This document shows, piece after piece, positions 25,866 through 33,716 of a DNA stretch of 64,000 nt. The position numbers and the translations under genes are program-made. The notes below the pieces were generated by a model. That model was not told where the DNA came from, did not search any database, and was given only the letters and a program-made list of their open reading frames with translations. This DNA comes from Mycolicibacterium sp. ND9-15 (GTDB taxonomy: Bacteria > Actinomycetota > Actinomycetes > Mycobacteriales > Mycobacteriaceae), in contig NZ_CP142362.1 of the NCBI RefSeq assembly GCF_035918395.1, forward strand, positions 2,889,501-2,953,500, written 5' to 3'. Position 1 is the stretch's first letter; each line of letters starts with the position of its first letter.

Positions 25866-27956
25866 GTGACGACCCGCGAGCAGGCCCAGGCGATCCTCGA
25901 ACAGTTGGCGGGGCCGCACGCCACCCTGCGCGACGACCAGTGGGCGGCGATCGAGGCGCTGGTGGTGCACCGGCGCCGCGCCCTGGTCGTACAGCGCACC
26001 GGCTGGGGTAAGTCGGCGGTCTACTTCATCGCGGCCAAACTGCTGCGCGCCGACGGCCACGGCCCGACGGTGATCGTGTCGCCGTTGCTGGCACTGATGC
26101 GCAACCAGGTCGCCGCCGCCGAACGGGCCGGCGTGCGCGCCGCCACCATCAACTCGAGCAACGTCGCCGAGTGGGAGGACATCCACCGCCGTGTCCAGCG
26201 CGGTGAGCTCGACGTCCTCCTGGTCAGCCCGGAACGGCTGAACAACCCCGACTTTCGCGATGCGGTGCTGCCCGCGCTGGCGCGCGACGCCGGACTGGTC
26301 GTTGTCGATGAGGCGCACTGCGTCTCCGACTGGGGCCACGACTTCCGGCCCGACTACCGGCGGATCCGCACCCTGATCGCCGAACTCGGCGTCGACATCC
26401 CGGTGCTGGCTACCACCGCGACCGCCAACGACCGCGTGGTCGCCGACGTCGCCGCGCAGTTGGGCGTCGGCGCCTCAGACGTACGCAACGACACGCTGGT
26501 GCTGCGCGGCGGGCTGGACCGCGAGTCGCTGCGGCTGTCGGTGGTCAACGCGGGCAACCCTGCGCAACGCGCGGCTTGGCTTGCCGCACAACTGGGTTCG
26601 CTGCCCGGCTCGGGAATCGTGTACACGCTGACCGTCGCTGCGGCACACGACATCGCGGCGCTGCTGCGTGAACACGGGCATGCGGTCGCGGCCTACACGG
26701 GTTCGACCGAGGCCGCCGAACGCGAACAACTCGAGGCCGACCTGCTGGCCAACGGGGTCAAGGCACTTGTTGCGACGTCGGCGCTGGGCATGGGCTTCGA
26801 CAAGCCCGACCTCGGTTTCGTCGTGCATCTGGGCGCGCCGTCTTCGCCGATCGCCTACTACCAGCAGGTGGGCCGCGCCGGCCGGTCGACCGAGAGCGCG
26901 GAGGTGGTCCTGCTGCCGGGCCGCGAGGACCAGGATGTCTGGCGGTACTTCTCGTCGGTGGTGTTCCCGTCGGAAGCCATGGTACGCAACGTGATTCGTG
27001 CTCTCGAACCCGAGCGCCCGCAGTCGACGGCCGCACTCGAACCGCTCGTCGACCTCAACCGCACCCGGCTGGAGATGGTGCTCAAGGTGCTCGACGTCGA
27101 CGGTGCGGTGCGGCGGGTGAAGGGCGGCTGGGTCGGCACCGGGCAGGACTGGCAGTACGACGAGCCGCGCTACCGAAATCTCGACGAAGCACGCAAGCGC
27201 GAACAGCAGGCGATGCTCGACTACCTAAACACCGACCGCTGCCGAATGGCTTTCCTGCGGGCCCAACTCGACGATCCCGAGCTGTCGGAGGGCGAGCGGT
27301 GCGGTCGCTGCGACAACTGCACGGGAGCGCGCTACGAGGCCGCGGTTGACGCCACGGCCGTCGAGGACACCAGAGCCAGGCTCATGCGGCCGGGGGTCGA
27401 ACTCTCGCCACGCAAGCAGTGGCCGTCGGGATTGCACACGCTCGGGCTGGATCTGCGCGGCCGGATCACCGACGGTCCGGAGCCTGGGCGGGCCGTCGGG
27501 CGGTTGACCGACCTCGGGTGGGGTGCGCGGCTGCGGCGGCTGCTCGACGAACCGGATGCGGAGGCCGGCGAGGACGTGGTCGACGCCGCGGTGCGGGTGC
27601 TCGCGTCGTGGGAGTGGGAGACCCGGCCGAGTGCGGTGTTGGCGATGGACTCCGACACCCATCCGGTCCTGATCGGCTCACTGGCGGCGGCGCTTGCCCG
27701 CCTCGGCCGGCTCGCCGACCTGGGCGTCCTCCGGTACGCGCCCGGTCGTCGGCCGGTGACCGCCGCGAACTCCGCCTACCGCGTCGCCGCGCTGTGTGGT
27801 TCGTGGGACGCCCCGGACCTGTCAGGGATATCGGGTCCGGTGTTGCTGGTCGACGACGTCACCGACACCGGATGGACGCTGACGATGGCGGCGCGTGTGG
27901 TGCGGGCGGCGGGCGCCCCGGCTGTGCTGCCGTTCGCGATCGCCGCCGTCAGCTGA
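25866..27956 (+). CDS. RecQ-family DNA helicase fused to a phosphoribosyltransferase-like domain
   Basis: ATP-dependent 3'-5' helicase of about 696 residues. Motif I TGWGKSA (near residue 44), DEAH in VVVDEAHCVSDWGHDFRPDYR, motif III ATTATAND, motif V ALGMGFDKPD and motif VI QQVGRAGR are all present, followed by the RecQ zinc cluster (Cys-Arg-Met at the first Cys, then CGRCDNC). The last about 200 residues are not the HRDC domain of E. coli RecQ; they include LLVDDVTDTGWTLTMAA, the PRPP-binding loop of type I phosphoribosyltransferases. The GTG at 25866 is chosen for position after the divergent fmdB gene, but other starts are possible because the frame is open to 25758. A stem-loop at 27966-27986 ends the gene. 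Confidence 0.88.
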   Translation: MTTREQAQAILEQLAGPHATLRDDQWAAIEALVVHRRRALVVQRTGWGKSAVYFIAAKLLRADGHGPTVIVSPLLALMRNQVAAAERAGVRAATINSSNVAEWEDIHRRVQRGELDVLLVSPERLNNPDFRDAVLPALARDAGLVVVDEAHCVSDWGHDFRPDYRRIRTLIAELGVDIPVLATTATANDRVVADVAAQLGVGASDVRNDTLVLRGGLDRESLRLSVVNAGNPAQRAAWLAAQLGSLPGSGIVYTLTVAAAHDIAALLREHGHAVAAYTGSTEAAEREQLEADLLANGVKALVATSALGMGFDKPDLGFVVHLGAPSSPIAYYQQVGRAGRSTESAEVVLLPGREDQDVWRYFSSVVFPSEAMVRNVIRALEPERPQSTAALEPLVDLNRTRLEMVLKVLDVDGAVRRVKGGWVGTGQDWQYDEPRYRNLDEARKREQQAMLDYLNTDRCRMAFLRAQLDDPELSEGERCGRCDNCTGARYEAAVDATAVEDTRARLMRPGVELSPRKQWPSGLHTLGLDLRGRITDGPEPGRAVGRLTDLGWGARLRRLLDEPDAEAGEDVVDAAVRVLASWEWETRPSAVLAMDSDTHPVLIGSLAAALARLGRLADLGVLRYAPGRRPVTAANSAYRVAALCGSWDAPDLSGISGPVLLVDDVTDTGWTLTMAARVVRAAGAPAVLPFAIAAVS

Positions 27957-27965
27957 GCGCTCGGA

Positions 27966-27986
27966 GTGTTTCGGGGCCCGGAACAC
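27966..27986 (+). terminator. Hairpin after the recQ-like gene
   Basis: A 9-pair stem (one G-T wobble) with a tight loop forms from GTGTTTCGG and CCGGAACAC-type arms, 9 bp past the stop codon. It fits an intrinsic terminator without a U-tract. Confidence 0.55.
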
Positions 27987-28077
27987 CCCATCTGGGCTGG
28001 GGTTGTTTAGGCCGCCCCCGGGACCGGTTACGCCTTCAGGAGCGGCCACCGTGTCGCAGACCAAAGGAGTGATTTCG

Positions 28078-28488
28078 ATGAAGATGTCCGCAACGACCGT
28101 GCGACGCGGCCTGTACGGCATGTTCGCCGGCGGCCTGCTTGCGTTCGGTTCCGCCGCGATCGTCATGCCGGTCGCCAGTGCGCAGCCGGCCCCGGGGCCG
28201 ACGCAGGACACCACCTGCAGCGTCAGCGCGATCGCCAACACCTCGAGCACGGTGTCGGCATCGACCAGCACATACCTCGCCTCGCACCCCGAGGCCAACG
28301 AGGCGCTGACGGAAATCGCCGCGCAGCCGCAGGACCAGGCCACGCAGGCTTTCCGCACCTACTTCGCGGAGAATCCGCAGGTCGAGTCCGAGTTGAAGGC
28401 GATCAACGAGCCGGCAGCGGCAATCTCAAGCCAATGTGGCATCGAGGTGACGCCGACGCCTATCTCGGCCGCCTTGACTGACGTCTAA
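28078..28488 (+). CDS. Hemophore-like (Rv0203-type) secreted heme-binding protein
   Basis: Secreted protein of 136 residues. The signal peptide covers about residues 1-35 (ending PVASA). The mature part has an all-helical pattern with two cysteines (Cys47 and Cys120) that would form one disulphide, and a central TYLASHPEANEALTEIA and FRTYFAENPQVESELKAI. This spacing and the SHPEAN and AENPQV signatures match the mycobacterial hemophore family (Rv0203), which carries heme to MmpL transporters. The ATG at 28078 follows AAGGAG at 28063-28068. No mmpL lies next to it. Ends at a strong bidirectional terminator shared with the IclR gene. The family match is from motif recall only. Confidence 0.8.
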   Translation: MKMSATTVRRGLYGMFAGGLLAFGSAAIVMPVASAQPAPGPTQDTTCSVSAIANTSSTVSASTSTYLASHPEANEALTEIAAQPQDQATQAFRTYFAENPQVESELKAINEPAAAISSQCGIEVTPTPISAALTDV

Positions 28489-28505
28489 TTCATCAGTCTC
28501 GAAAT

Positions 28506-28537
28506 CTCACCGCGCTGGCTTCGGTCAGCGCGGTGAG
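28506..28537. terminator. Strong bidirectional hairpin between hemophore and iclR genes
   Basis: CTCACCGCGCTG (28506-28517) and CAGCGCGGTGAG (28526-28537) are perfectly complementary over 12 bp with an 8-base loop. The element includes the last codons of the convergent IclR gene and lies 18 bp past the hemophore stop, so it can terminate both. Confidence 0.8.
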
Positions 28538-29451
28538 TGCTCCGGCTTGACCCCGCCCAGCTGTTCGGTCACCGCGTCCGCTGTCGCCACCAGTGCCCGG
28601 GCGCGGGCAGCGATCTCGTTGTCGGTCAACGACTTCCCGATGTGCATCGACGCGACCATCACCTGTCTTCGATAGTGGTCATAGACCGGCGCCGAGATCA
28701 CGCTGATGTCGTGCCGCTTGCGGCCGCCGGAGTTCTCGTCGCGCAGGTACACCCGCTCACCGATGTCGGACACCAGTTCGCCCAGTAACGCTCGCAATTC
28801 GTCGGGTAGATCGGTCGACATCCCCGCCATCAACGAATACAGCCGACGGCCGCCGGGAGTCAGCCGCTCGACCAGGTAACCCTCGGCTCGGCAGTCGGTG
28901 ATCACCCGCTTCAGCCGCTCGGTGTCGGTGCGCAACGGTTTTCGCAACAGCACTGTCGGCTCCTTCGCCAACCAGTCGCGCTGCGCCTCGTCGTCCCAGA
29001 GCACGAACATCAGGCCGACGGGCGGTGCGAACGGGTAGCTTTGACCAACCTCGACCCCGGGCCGGGTGCCTGGTGGCGCCACGAGGTCGAGCACTGTGAT
29101 CCGGTCGTCCACCACGGCCGAGAGCGCCGCGGTGACACCGAAGCGCGACGACAACCGCCGCAATTCCTCGCGGGCGGCAGGACTGACCCGCAGCGACTCC
29201 TGCGCTCTGTGCCCCAGCGTGATGAGTGAGGGCCCTAATCGGTAGGTCTTGTCGCTGCCGTCACGCATGAGATAGCCCGCATCGGTGAGCGAGGTGACGA
29301 TGCCCAGAGCGGTCGGCTTGCTCAACCCGACCCGGCGCGCCAACTCCGAGACGCCGAACCGCTGGTCGGGGTGGCCGGCCAAAAAGTCGAGGATGCGCAC
29401 CACGCGCTCGGTCGGCGGTGATGCGCGGCCCGCGGACTCGGAGCTGAGCAT
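28525..29451 (-). CDS. IclR-family transcriptional regulator
   Basis: Regulator of 308 residues: an N-terminal winged helix-turn-helix (VRILDFLAGHPDQRFGVSELARRVGLSKPTALGIVTSL, about residues 18-55) and a C-terminal IclR effector domain (VTAALSAVVDDRITVLDLVA, later VISAPVYDHYRRQVMVASMHIG). It is divergent from the Rv3531c-homologue operon, 52 bp apart, with a palindrome at 29473-29487 in between, so autoregulation and control of that operon are plausible. The effector is unknown; a steroid-derived or aromatic acid ligand would suit the context but is inference. Confidence 0.9.
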   Translation of the reverse strand: MLSSESAGRASPPTERVVRILDFLAGHPDQRFGVSELARRVGLSKPTALGIVTSLTDAGYLMRDGSDKTYRLGPSLITLGHRAQESLRVSPAAREELRRLSSRFGVTAALSAVVDDRITVLDLVAPPGTRPGVEVGQSYPFAPPVGLMFVLWDDEAQRDWLAKEPTVLLRKPLRTDTERLKRVITDCRAEGYLVERLTPGGRRLYSLMAGMSTDLPDELRALLGELVSDIGERVYLRDENSGGRKRHDISVISAPVYDHYRRQVMVASMHIGKSLTDNEIAARARALVATADAVTEQLGGVKPEHSPR

Positions 29452-29472
29452 GGCAGTAGGCTACCGCCCTAC

Positions 29473-29487
29473 GTTTCATATTTGAAC
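29473..29487. promoter_or_regulatory. Candidate IclR operator
   Basis: GTTTCATATTTGAAC is a near-palindrome with a 3-base centre (arms GTTTCA and TTGAAC, one mismatch). It lies between the divergent iclR gene and the operon starting at 29504, where an IclR-type repressor or activator would bind. It does not fit the KstR consensus. Confidence 0.5.
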
Positions 29488-29503
29488 CAATACGGTCAGG
29501 ATA

Positions 29504-30667
29504 TTGACTACCGGTGGCACAGCTTCTACTTTCGGCAGGGTGTACTCGCAGCCACTGATAGACGCGATCGCCGAGGCCGAGCATCTCGTCGCCACCGCAC
29601 CCTTCATCGAATCCGAGGCCGACCTTCTCGAAGGCCTGCAATATCTGGCCGGCTGCGTCGCCGCATGTACGCACCTGGCCTTCGACTACGACCGCGACCA
29701 TCCGTTCATGCAGTCCGGCACCGGACCGTTCACCAAGATGGGCCTCGACAACCCCGACGCGCTGTACTTCGGCACGCGCGTGCAGCCGGGGAATGAGTAC
29801 GTCGTCACCGGCAAGCGCGGCACCACCACCGACCTTGCGTTCCAGATGCTCGGCGGGGAGTACACCGACGAAAAAGTGCCGCCCAGCCAGGCCGCGTTCG
29901 ACGACCGCGAACTCGACATCGCCGCCGACGGCGCGTTCGAGTGGCGCGTGACGCCCACCAGCCCGTCGCAACTGGTCATCCGCGAGGTCTACAACGACTG
30001 GTCGGCGCAGCGCGGCCACCTCAGCATCGCGCGCACCGACACCGCGGGCACCGCGCCGGCGCCGCTGACCAGAGAACTGATCGAGAAGCGATATGCCGTG
30101 GCGGGCAAGCAACTGGTTCAGCGGGTCAAGACGTGGCTGCAGTTTCCGCAGTGGTTCTACAACACGCTGCCGGTGAACACGATGGTGCCGCCGCGGCTCA
30201 CGCCCGGTGGCCTGGCCACGCAGTATTCGTCGGTCGGTCACTTCGACCTGGGCCCCGACCAGGCCATGATCATCACGTTGCCGGTCAGCGACGCCCCTTA
30301 TCTCGGCTTCCAGCTGGGCAGCCTGTGGTACATCTCGCTGGACTACATCAACCACCAGACCTCGCTGAACGGGACTCAGGCGCAAGCGGATCCGGACGGC
30401 AAGATCCGCATCGTGGTGGCCGAGGCCAACCCGGGCGTGACGAACTGGTGTGAGACGCTCGGTCACCGCAAGGGCTATCTGCAGTTCCGCTGGCAGCGGT
30501 TGTCGCGGCAACTGACCGAAGCCGACGGGCCGACGGTCGAGGTCCTCGACGTGGACAAGGTGGCCGACGCGCTGCCGTACTACGACAGCAACAAGATCTC
30601 CGAGGAAGACTGGCGCGCGCGCATCGCATTGCGGCAACGGCAAATTCAGAACAGGATGGTGGGCTAG
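29504..30667 (+). CDS. Conserved hypothetical protein, Rv3531c homologue (DUF1214-like)
   Basis: Protein of 387 residues without a signal peptide. The C-terminal third (SLNGTQAQADPDGKIRIVVAEANPGVTNWCETLGHRKGYLQFRW) resembles the DUF1214 beta-rich domain. The start is a TTG at 29504 with AGGA four bases upstream; a GTG at 29540 is an alternative. It is followed 2 bp later by an SDR and then a sulfotransferase-like gene, the same order as Rv3531c-Rv3530c-Rv3529c in M. tuberculosis, between the hsa operon and kshA. A role in steroid degradation is implied by location; the reaction is not known. Confidence 0.85.
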   Translation: MTTGGTASTFGRVYSQPLIDAIAEAEHLVATAPFIESEADLLEGLQYLAGCVAACTHLAFDYDRDHPFMQSGTGPFTKMGLDNPDALYFGTRVQPGNEYVVTGKRGTTTDLAFQMLGGEYTDEKVPPSQAAFDDRELDIAADGAFEWRVTPTSPSQLVIREVYNDWSAQRGHLSIARTDTAGTAPAPLTRELIEKRYAVAGKQLVQRVKTWLQFPQWFYNTLPVNTMVPPRLTPGGLATQYSSVGHFDLGPDQAMIITLPVSDAPYLGFQLGSLWYISLDYINHQTSLNGTQAQADPDGKIRIVVAEANPGVTNWCETLGHRKGYLQFRWQRLSRQLTEADGPTVEVLDVDKVADALPYYDSNKISEEDWRARIALRQRQIQNRMVG

Positions 30668-30669
30668 CG

Positions 30670-31446
30670 GTGTTGCTCGAAAACAAGGTGGTCGTCATCA
30701 GCGGTGTCGGACCGGCGTTGGGAACGACGTTGGCACGCCGGTGCGCCGAAGAGGGCGCCGATCTCGTGCTCGCGGCCCGCACCGTGGAACGGTTGGAGGA
30801 CGTCGCCAAGCAGGTCACCGATCTGGGCAGGCGCGCGCTGTCGGTGGGCACCGACATCACCGACGAGGCGCAGGTGAACAACCTCGTCGAAGAGTCGCTC
30901 GAGGCCTACGGGCGGGTGGACGTGCTGATCAACAACGCATTCCGGGTGCCGTCGATGAAGCCCTTCGCCAACACCACGTTCGAGCACATGCGCGACGCGA
31001 TCGAGTTGACGGTGTTCGGCGCGCTGCGGCTGATCCAGGGCTTCACCCCCGCGTTGGCCGAGGCGAAGGGATCCGTCGTCAACGTGAACTCCATGGTGGT
31101 GCGCCACTCGCAGGCCAAGTACGGTGCCTACAAGATGGCGAAATCGGCGCTGCTGGCCATGTCCCAGACCCTCGCGACCGAACTGGGCGAGCAAGGTGTG
31201 CGGGTGAACTCGGTTCTGCCCGGCTATATCTGGGGCGGCACCTTGAAGAGCTATTTCCAGCACCAGGCCGGTAAGTACGGGACCAGTGTCGACGACATCT
31301 ACCACGCCGCCGCTGCGGGTTCCGACCTCAAGCGACTGCCGACCGAGGACGAGGTGGCCTCGGCCATCTTGTTCATGGCCAGCGATCTGTCCAGCGGCAT
31401 CACCGGCCAGACCCTCGACGTCAACTGCGGGGAGTACAAGGCATGA
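30670..31446 (+). CDS. SDR-family oxidoreductase, Rv3530c homologue
   Basis: Short-chain dehydrogenase of 258 residues. The cofactor loop reads ISGVGPALGTTLARR (about residues 10-24), with GVGPALG in place of the usual GxxxGIG. INNAF stands where NNAG is usual, and VNSM with YGAYKMAK (about 138-158) supplies the catalytic Ser, Tyr and Lys. Starts with GTG at 30670, two bases after the previous stop, and its stop overlaps the next ATG (31443-31446). The substrate is unknown. Confidence 0.9.
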   Translation: MLLENKVVVISGVGPALGTTLARRCAEEGADLVLAARTVERLEDVAKQVTDLGRRALSVGTDITDEAQVNNLVEESLEAYGRVDVLINNAFRVPSMKPFANTTFEHMRDAIELTVFGALRLIQGFTPALAEAKGSVVNVNSMVVRHSQAKYGAYKMAKSALLAMSQTLATELGEQGVRVNSVLPGYIWGGTLKSYFQHQAGKYGTSVDDIYHAAAAGSDLKRLPTEDEVASAILFMASDLSSGITGQTLDVNCGEYKA

Positions 31447-32591
31447 CCGCACCCCGCACGGACGTCGGCACCGTCGAGGATCTGCACGCCTCGGCAGTCA
31501 AGGCCTGCGGCCTCGACGACTTCGGTAGCGACGATGACAACTACCGCGACGCGCTCGGCATGCTGCTCGAGTCCTACCGCCGCGACGCGGATCTCACCGA
31601 GTTCGGTAGCAAGATGCAACGGTTCTTCGTGCGCAACGCACTGGTCGCTCGACTGGTGTCCGAGGCGGCGTGGAAACAGCACCCGCAGCATGCCGACGTC
31701 GCGATCTCCAAGCCGATCTTCGTCACGGGCCTGCCGCGCACCGGCACCACGGTCATACATCGCCTGCTGGCCGCCGACCCTCGACACCAAGGGCTGGAGC
31801 TGTGGCTGGCAGAGTTCCCGCAGCCGCGGCCACCCCGCGAAACCTGGGCCGACAACCCGGTTTTCGCCCAACTCGACGCCCAGTTCAGCAAGGCCCACGC
31901 GGAAAACCCTGACTACACCGGGCTGCACTACATGACCGCCGACGAGGTGGAGGAGTGCTGGCAACTGCTGCGTCAGTCGCTGCACTCGGTGTCCTATGAG
32001 ACGCTGGCCCATATTCCGACGTATTCGCAGTGGCTGGCCAAGCAGGATTGGACGAAACCGTATCAGCGGCACCGCAAGAACCTTCAGCTGATCGGGCTCA
32101 ACGAGCCCGAGAAGCGGTGGGTGCTGAAGAACCCCAGCCACCTGTTCGCGCTCGACGCGCTGTTGCGGACCTATCCGGACGCGTTGATCATCCAGTGCCA
32201 TCGGCCGCCGGAGACCATCATGGCGTCGATGTGCTCGCTGGCCCAGCACACCACCGAGGGATGGTCGAATACGTTCGTCGGTGAGACGATCGGGCGCGAC
32301 TCCTTGGAGACGTGGTCGCGCGGGCTGCGACTGTTCAATGCCGAACGCGCCGAACATGATCCGGCACAGTTCTACGATCTAGACTACTTCGCGCTGATCA
32401 AGGATCCGATCGCTGCCGTGGCAGACGTCTACCGGGCGTTCGGGATCGAGTTCACAGACGCCGCGCGCGATGCGATGACGGCGACTCACGAAGAGAGCAA
32501 GAAAGGCCCGCGGGCGCCCAAGCACACCTATTCGCTGGCCGACTACGGCCTGACCGACGACGAGGTCAGAGATCGCTTCAAGGGGCTGTGA
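31443..32591 (+). CDS. Sulfotransferase-family protein, Rv3529c homologue
   Basis: Protein of 382 residues with the PAPS-binding P-loop GLPRTGTT at residues 96-103 and a second PAPS motif region around LIIQCHRPPETIMASMCSL. Mycobacterial members are annotated as sulfotransferases, but the acceptor is not known. The ATG overlaps the SDR stop by 4 bp, showing translational coupling in a three-gene operon with Rv3531c and Rv3530c homologues. Sterol sulfation or desulfation is conceivable in this neighbourhood but not shown by the sequence. Confidence 0.87.
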   Translation: MTAPRTDVGTVEDLHASAVKACGLDDFGSDDDNYRDALGMLLESYRRDADLTEFGSKMQRFFVRNALVARLVSEAAWKQHPQHADVAISKPIFVTGLPRTGTTVIHRLLAADPRHQGLELWLAEFPQPRPPRETWADNPVFAQLDAQFSKAHAENPDYTGLHYMTADEVEECWQLLRQSLHSVSYETLAHIPTYSQWLAKQDWTKPYQRHRKNLQLIGLNEPEKRWVLKNPSHLFALDALLRTYPDALIIQCHRPPETIMASMCSLAQHTTEGWSNTFVGETIGRDSLETWSRGLRLFNAERAEHDPAQFYDLDYFALIKDPIAAVADVYRAFGIEFTDAARDAMTATHEESKKGPRAPKHTYSLADYGLTDDEVRDRFKGL

Positions 32592-32595
32592 GAGG

Positions 32596-33243
32596 TCATG
32601 CCGTAGTGTTGGCCAAAGCTTCTATCCGGTCGAGCGCATCGTCGGCCAGCGCAGCCACCTCGTAGCCGTTGGCAGGACCGCACGTCGAAATCTCGATCGC
32701 GGCGTTGTGCGCGGCGATGAACGCGCTGTCACACGCCCAGTCGTCCCCCTGAAACGACCACAGCAAGATCTCGGGGGAACCGGACTCGACCGGCGACAGC
32801 AACTGGAAGGCGTACTCGCGCCCCGACATGCTGATGACCCGAAAGGTCCGCCCGCGGCAGGACTCGATGGTTCGCTTGGCATGTGCCAGTGCGTCTTTGG
32901 CGTCGAAGTCCACGCGAAAGACGCCGACCATCTCCTCGATGTACACGTCGAACCCGTTGTGGACGGTGGTCCAGTGCCCGCCGTCGTACGCCGCGGGATC
33001 GTGATCGACGACGAACGGCGGGTCGACCTCGCGGGCCACCCCGGCGCAGTCCGCGGGTTCCACGGATACGAACAGATTGCCGTCGCCCCGAAAGGCATCG
33101 GGACTCAACAGATCGCCGACCTGTCCCGCGGTGATCGGCGCGACGGGCGGTTCGGCCGTGGGCTGCGGCGTGTCGATCACCCGCTGACACGCCGGCGCGG
33201 CACACAGCGCGAACACGCCCAGAGCGACCCAGAACCGGCGCAC
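32596..33243 (-). CDS. Putative lipoprotein with PknH-like sensor domain
   Basis: Protein of 215 residues. The N-terminal hydrophobic segment ends with APACQR, a plausible though imperfect lipobox with Cys19. The mature part has four cysteines and the pattern LLSPDAFRG, EPADCAGVA, FVVISMSG-like FRVISMSGREYAFQLL and ACDSAFIAAHNAAIEISTCG, which resembles the extracellular sensor domain of PknH-type kinases found in many mycobacterial lipoproteins. It lies outside the minus-strand operon that follows (8 bp beyond the end of the Rv3527 homologue) and may be its last gene. Ligand unknown. Confidence 0.75.
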   Translation of the reverse strand: MRRFWVALGVFALCAAPACQRVIDTPQPTAEPPVAPITAGQVGDLLSPDAFRGDGNLFVSVEPADCAGVAREVDPPFVVDHDPAAYDGGHWTTVHNGFDVYIEEMVGVFRVDFDAKDALAHAKRTIESCRGRTFRVISMSGREYAFQLLSPVESGSPEILLWSFQGDDWACDSAFIAAHNAAIEISTCGPANGYEVAALADDALDRIEALANTTA

Positions 33244-33251
33244 GGACGACG

Positions 33252-33716
33252 CTAGCCGTCGCCGGGGGCGGGCCCCGACGGCATCTCGTCCAGGCAGCCC
33301 TCGACCACAGCGTGTTTGATGCTGTCGGCGAGCCGCGGACAGGCCTTGACCCGGGCCGGGTCACCGCCGGATTCCCGGACCTCGGCGAAGTATGCACAGC
33401 GTTGCGAGGCCTCGGTGTTCCACTGTATCGACGTGTGCGCCGGCCCCAGCTTCTTGACATCGACCGAGACGTGGCAGAACCGGCAGTCGACCGACACCAG
33501 GCCTGACCTCAGATAGCGCTCACGGTCCCGCTGGGTGGCCTCTTGCAGGGCCGCCGCACGTTCGGCTCCGAAAGACGGTGCCTTCGAGGCGATTCCGGAA
33601 CTCGATTGACCGCCATGAGCGCCGTGTCCGTGGTCGTGGTCGTCATGCGCGCCGTGCAGCAGCAACATCGCCCGGGCCAGCCGGTCGACGTCGGGGACAG
33701 CGTCGCGCGGAGTCAT
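33252..33716 (-). CDS. Rv3527 homologue: His-rich, Cys-containing conserved protein
   Basis: Hypothetical protein of 154 residues. A His/Asp cluster (HDDHDHGHGAHGG, about residues 22-34) is followed by CRFCHVSVDVKK and further cysteines in QRCAYF and KACPRLAD and a last Cys near the C-terminus, a set of residues suited to metal binding. The ATG at 33716 overlaps the kshA stop (ATGA), so it is translationally coupled to KshA. Because KshA needs a reductase and iron cofactors, a role in metal supply or assembly is conceivable; this is inference only. Position and size match Rv3527. Confidence 0.8.
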   Translation of the reverse strand: MTPRDAVPDVDRLARAMLLLHGAHDDHDHGHGAHGGQSSSGIASKAPSFGAERAAALQEATQRDRERYLRSGLVSVDCRFCHVSVDVKKLGPAHTSIQWNTEASQRCAYFAEVRESGGDPARVKACPRLADSIKHAVVEGCLDEMPSGPAPGDG

